The position numbers and the translations under genes are program-made. Below the pieces are notes generated by a model. The model saw only the letters and a program-made list of their open reading frames with translations. It made no database searches and was not told the origin of the DNA. Shown here in pieces: positions 61,554-64,000 of a stretch of 64,000 nucleotides of DNA; position 1 is the first letter of the stretch, and every line of letters begins with the position of its first letter. The stretch is from Asticcacaulis sp. AC466 (GTDB lineage: Bacteria > Pseudomonadota > Alphaproteobacteria > Caulobacterales > Caulobacteraceae), in contig NZ_AWGE01000021.1 in the NCBI RefSeq assembly GCF_000495815.1, forward strand, positions 44,997 through 108,996, in the 5' to 3' direction.

Positions 61554-61859
61554 ATGGCAATCGACGGCAAAATCAGCAAGCAGGATTCCGACGTCCTGGC
61601 ACAGGCCCTGCTTGGGCTGGAAACGATCGAGGAGGTCAAGGCCTTTCTCGACGACCTGTGCACGCCGTCGGAACTGCGCGCCTTTGCCGAACGGTTCAAG
61701 GTCGCGCGGTTGCTCGACGATGGCCAATTGTCCTACCGCGACATTTCCGAACGCACCGGCGCTTCGACCACCACCGTCACCCGCGTCGCGCGTTTCCTGC
61801 GGGAAATGCCGCATCAAGGCTACCGGCTGGTGCTGGACAGATTGAAAGACAAGACATGA
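61554..61859 (+). CDS. YerC/YecD family TrpR-like regulator
   Basis: A 101-residue HTH protein. Seen: the TrpR-type fold with CTPSELRAFAERFKVARLL, then HTH YRDISERTGASTTTVTRVARFL. As the first gene of a yerC-hisG-hisD operon it is probably the histidine-pathway repressor (HisR in regulon databases). Its stop overlaps the hisG start by four bases. Start lacks a strong ribosome-binding site. Confidence 0.9.
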   Translation: MAIDGKISKQDSDVLAQALLGLETIEEVKAFLDDLCTPSELRAFAERFKVARLLDDGQLSYRDISERTGASTTTVTRVARFLREMPHQGYRLVLDRLKDKT

Positions 61860-62737
61860 CCGACCCCCGCCTCCGTATCGCCGTTCAAAAATCCGGCCGC
61901 CTGGCCGACCGCTCGCTCGAACTGATCGGCGGCGCGGGCCTGCGCGTCATGAAGGGCGCCAACGAATTGCTGTACCGGATCGAGAACCAGCCGATCGACC
62001 TGTTGCGTGTGCGCGACGACGACATCCCGACCTTCGTCGCCGACGGCGTGGCCGAGTTGGGCATTGTCGGCTACAATGTTCTGGCTGAACATTTCCCGGA
62101 TCGCGATCTGGAAGAGATGATCGTGATGCGCTTAGGCTTCGGCTCATGCACACTGAAGATCGCCGTGCCCAACGAAGCGACCTATGACGGCCCGTCCTGG
62201 CTGAACGGCAAGCGGATCGCCACCTCCTACCCCAACATCCTCGGCAAATGGCTGAAAGACAATGGCGTACAGGCGGAAATCGTTGAAATGCGCGGCGCAG
62301 TCGAAGTGGCCCCTCGCATGAAGATCGCCCAGGCCATCTGCGACCTGGTGTCGACAGGTGCCACGCTCGAAGCCAACGGCATGAAGGCGACCGATCTGGT
62401 GCTGAAATCCGAAGCCGTGCTGATCAAGGCGCCCCACGCCCCGCCGGCCGAACTGGCCCACACCTATGACATGCTGCTGCGCCGTTTCGACGGAGTAACG
62501 GCATCGACCGGCGCCAAATATGTCATGCTGAATGCGCCGCGCGTACACCTCGACGACATCATCCAGATGATCCCCGGCGCCGATGCGCCGACCATCATGC
62601 AACTGGCTGGACGCGAAGATGTGGTGGCGGTCCATGCGGTCTGTCAGGAAAACGTCTTCTGGGACACGCTGGACAAGCTTAAGGCGGCGGGCGCTTCGGC
62701 GATCCTAGTCCTGCCTATCGAAAAAATGATGAAATAA
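61856..62737 (+). CDS. hisG: ATP phosphoribosyltransferase
   Basis: A 293-residue enzyme of the long HisG type, the first step of histidine synthesis, condensing ATP and PRPP. Seen: LRIAVQKSGRLADRSLEL, the ligand loop GVAELGIVGYNVL, the PRPP site DLVSTGATLEANGMK, and the C-terminal regulatory domain (APTIMQLAGREDVVAVHAVC) that binds histidine. Because this is the long form, no hisZ is needed. ATGA overlap with yerC; hisD follows 29 bp later. Confidence 0.97.
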   Translation: MTDPRLRIAVQKSGRLADRSLELIGGAGLRVMKGANELLYRIENQPIDLLRVRDDDIPTFVADGVAELGIVGYNVLAEHFPDRDLEEMIVMRLGFGSCTLKIAVPNEATYDGPSWLNGKRIATSYPNILGKWLKDNGVQAEIVEMRGAVEVAPRMKIAQAICDLVSTGATLEANGMKATDLVLKSEAVLIKAPHAPPAELAHTYDMLLRRFDGVTASTGAKYVMLNAPRVHLDDIIQMIPGADAPTIMQLAGREDVVAVHAVCQENVFWDTLDKLKAAGASAILVLPIEKMMK

Positions 62738-62766
62738 AGGACGCCCTGACGGGCAACTGTGCGTAC

Positions 62767-64000
62767 ATGAAAACCTTTGTCTGGAAAGAGTTGAGCGCGG
62801 CGGACCGCAAGCGCGCCCTGGCCCGGCCGGAAAACCGGCGCGACGCCCGCGTGATCGATACCGTCAAGGCGATCTTCGATGATGTGGCAGCGCGCGGCTT
62901 TGACGCCGTCTCCGACTGGGCCGTCAAGCTCGATGGTCACGCGCCGGTCGAAATCACGCTCGACACCAAAACCGTAGACGCGGCACGGGCGCAATTGAGC
63001 GCCGAAGACCTGGCCGCTATGGAACTGGCAGTTGAAAATGTCCGCGCCTTTCAACAGGCCGAACTGCCCCAGGCCGGACCGCAGATCGCGCCCAAGCCCG
63101 GCCTCAGCCTCCAACGGGTTTACCGTCCGATCACCACGGCGGGCCTGTATGTGCCCGGCGGCACGGCCCCCCTGTTTTCGACCCTTATCATGACCGCTGT
63201 GCCGGCCTTGGTTGCCGGTGTGCCCAACCGCATCTGCGTCACCCCCCCGGCCAAGGACGGGTCACTTCACCCGATGATGCTCGCTGCCGGTGGCGCCTCA
63301 GGGCTCGGCTCGATCTGGCGCGTCGGCGGGGCACACGCCATTGCCGCCCTGACTTTCGGAGTGCTGGGCGATTATCCGGCAGCCGACAAGCTATACGGTC
63401 CCGGCAACGCCTATGTCGCCGAGGCCAAGCGCTACGCCACCGAACTGTCGGGCGGTCCCGCCATCGACATGCCCGCCGGACCGTCCGAACTGCTGGTCAT
63501 CGCCGACGACACCGCCAATGCCAAGCTGGTCGCCGCCGACCTGCTCAGCCAGGCCGAGCATGACAAGGACGCTCAGGTGATCCTGCTTGCTCTGTCCGCC
63601 GCCATTGCCCAGAAAATTGCCACCGAGGTGGCCGCCCAGGTCGAACGCCTGCCGCGTGCCACCATCGCCAAGGCATCCCTGGAAGAGGCGCGCCTGTTCA
63701 TTGTCCCGTCGCTGGAAGATGCCGCCGAGGTGTCGAACCTCTACGGTCCGGAACACCTGGCCATCCAGGTCGCCGACGTCGATGCCGTCATCCCCTTGTT
63801 GACCGCCGCCGGCACCATATTCGCCGGGACCTACGCCGCCGAAACCTTCGGCGACTATGCGGCGGGCCCCAGCCACGTCCTGCCGACCGACGGCGCCGCC
63901 CGCGCCTGGGACGGCATCACCGTCCGTTCCTTCCTCACCAGCTTCGTCGTCCAGCGCGCCACCCGCGAAGGCGCCGCCGCCATCGCCCCGGCCGCCGCCC
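62767..64000 (+). CDS. hisD: Histidinol dehydrogenase (3' end outside window)
   Basis: The first 411 codons are present and open to the window edge. Seen: GLYVPGGTAPLFSTLIMTAVP, YGPGNAYVAEAKR, DMPAGPSELLVIAD, the zinc site LLSQAEHDKDAQ (Gln and His), YGPEHLAIQ with the catalytic Glu-His, and AGPSHVLPT. Carries out the last two oxidations of histidine synthesis. Missing only about 15-20 residues by family length. Confidence 0.97.
   Translation, partial: MKTFVWKELSAADRKRALARPENRRDARVIDTVKAIFDDVAARGFDAVSDWAVKLDGHAPVEITLDTKTVDAARAQLSAEDLAAMELAVENVRAFQQAELPQAGPQIAPKPGLSLQRVYRPITTAGLYVPGGTAPLFSTLIMTAVPALVAGVPNRICVTPPAKDGSLHPMMLAAGGASGLGSIWRVGGAHAIAALTFGVLGDYPAADKLYGPGNAYVAEAKRYATELSGGPAIDMPAGPSELLVIADDTANAKLVAADLLSQAEHDKDAQVILLALSAAIAQKIATEVAAQVERLPRATIAKASLEEARLFIVPSLEDAAEVSNLYGPEHLAIQVADVDAVIPLLTAAGTIFAGTYAAETFGDYAAGPSHVLPTDGAARAWDGITVRSFLTSFVVQRATREGAAAIAPAAA

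Noticed and set aside
1..64000. tRNA, rRNA, insertion sequences, prophage or integration sites
   Set aside because: No cloverleaf, transposase, integrase or terminal inverted repeat was seen; the gene-free stretches are short and hold only regulatory-type sequence.

Overview
The window looks like chromosomal DNA of an alphaproteobacterium of the order Caulobacterales; I favour Asticcacaulis or a close relative. Reasons: moderately high GC, a large sugar-type TonB-dependent receptor next to a flavin-dependent tryptophan halogenase, a GlcNAc locus built on NagP, BadF-type NagK and SIS-type NagB-II rather than a PTS, a perfect CtrA-type box (TTAA-N7-TTAAC), two DUF465 genes, and a YerC-hisG-hisD operon. 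Genus is inference from gene content. I see no rRNA, tRNA, prophage, insertion sequence or CRISPR array.

Layout. 1-4.2 kb (minus): halogenase (cut by the window edge) and TonB receptor, with a terminator between them and a LacI-type palindrome upstream. 4.8-8.4 kb: nitronate monooxygenase, a UDG-superfamily protein, a protein made of three YbjQ units, and a disordered protein. 8.7-12.8 kb: GH27 glycosidase, two LuxR-type regulators without a luxI, a small unknown gene, and an SRAP/YedK-like protein lacking a catalytic His. 12.8-25 kb: ClC channel with CBS domains, TetR/SDR divergent pair with doubled operators, metallophosphoesterase, atypical SDR/LysR divergent pair, MFS transporter plus adenine deaminase, DUF1287 operon with entericidin-like lipoproteins, and a YhiN-type flavoprotein.

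25-36 kb: PutA, then GH125 and GH92 alpha-mannosidases, a LytTR membrane regulator, a cupin_8 protein and a TPR-sulfotransferase. 36.2-42.3 kb: a tight GlcNAc operon, nagP-nagK-cutC-gntR(nagQ-like)-nagB2-nagA, with a candidate operator in front and a strong terminator behind. 42.3-54.6 kb: two DUF465 genes around TIGR02444 and UbiX, a sialate O-acetylesterase-like protein, Lrp/alanine dehydrogenase, a Sel1 protein, a periplasmic phosphodiesterase, tandem GNAT paralogues, a CPBP protease with a membrane partner, and MarR. 54.7-64 kb: a 20-repeat Sel1 protein, LemA-TPM-TPM, an Hsp70-like ATPase, a YcxB-like protein, then yerC-hisG-hisD (hisD cut by the edge).

Genes that fit together: TonB receptor, GH27/GH92/GH125, O-acetylesterase and the nag operon suggest a glycan scavenger able to use mannose-, galactose- and GlcNAc-containing polymers. 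The genome is compact: many 4-bp stop/start overlaps (nagK/cutC/gntR, nagB2/nagA, yerC/hisG, ubiX/TIGR02444, CPBP pair) and several convergent overlaps. The most unusual signals are the paired LuxR solos with an SRAP variant and a possible SRAP remnant, the cutC gene inside the nag operon, short tandem duplications placed at stop codons, and several clear palindromic operators.
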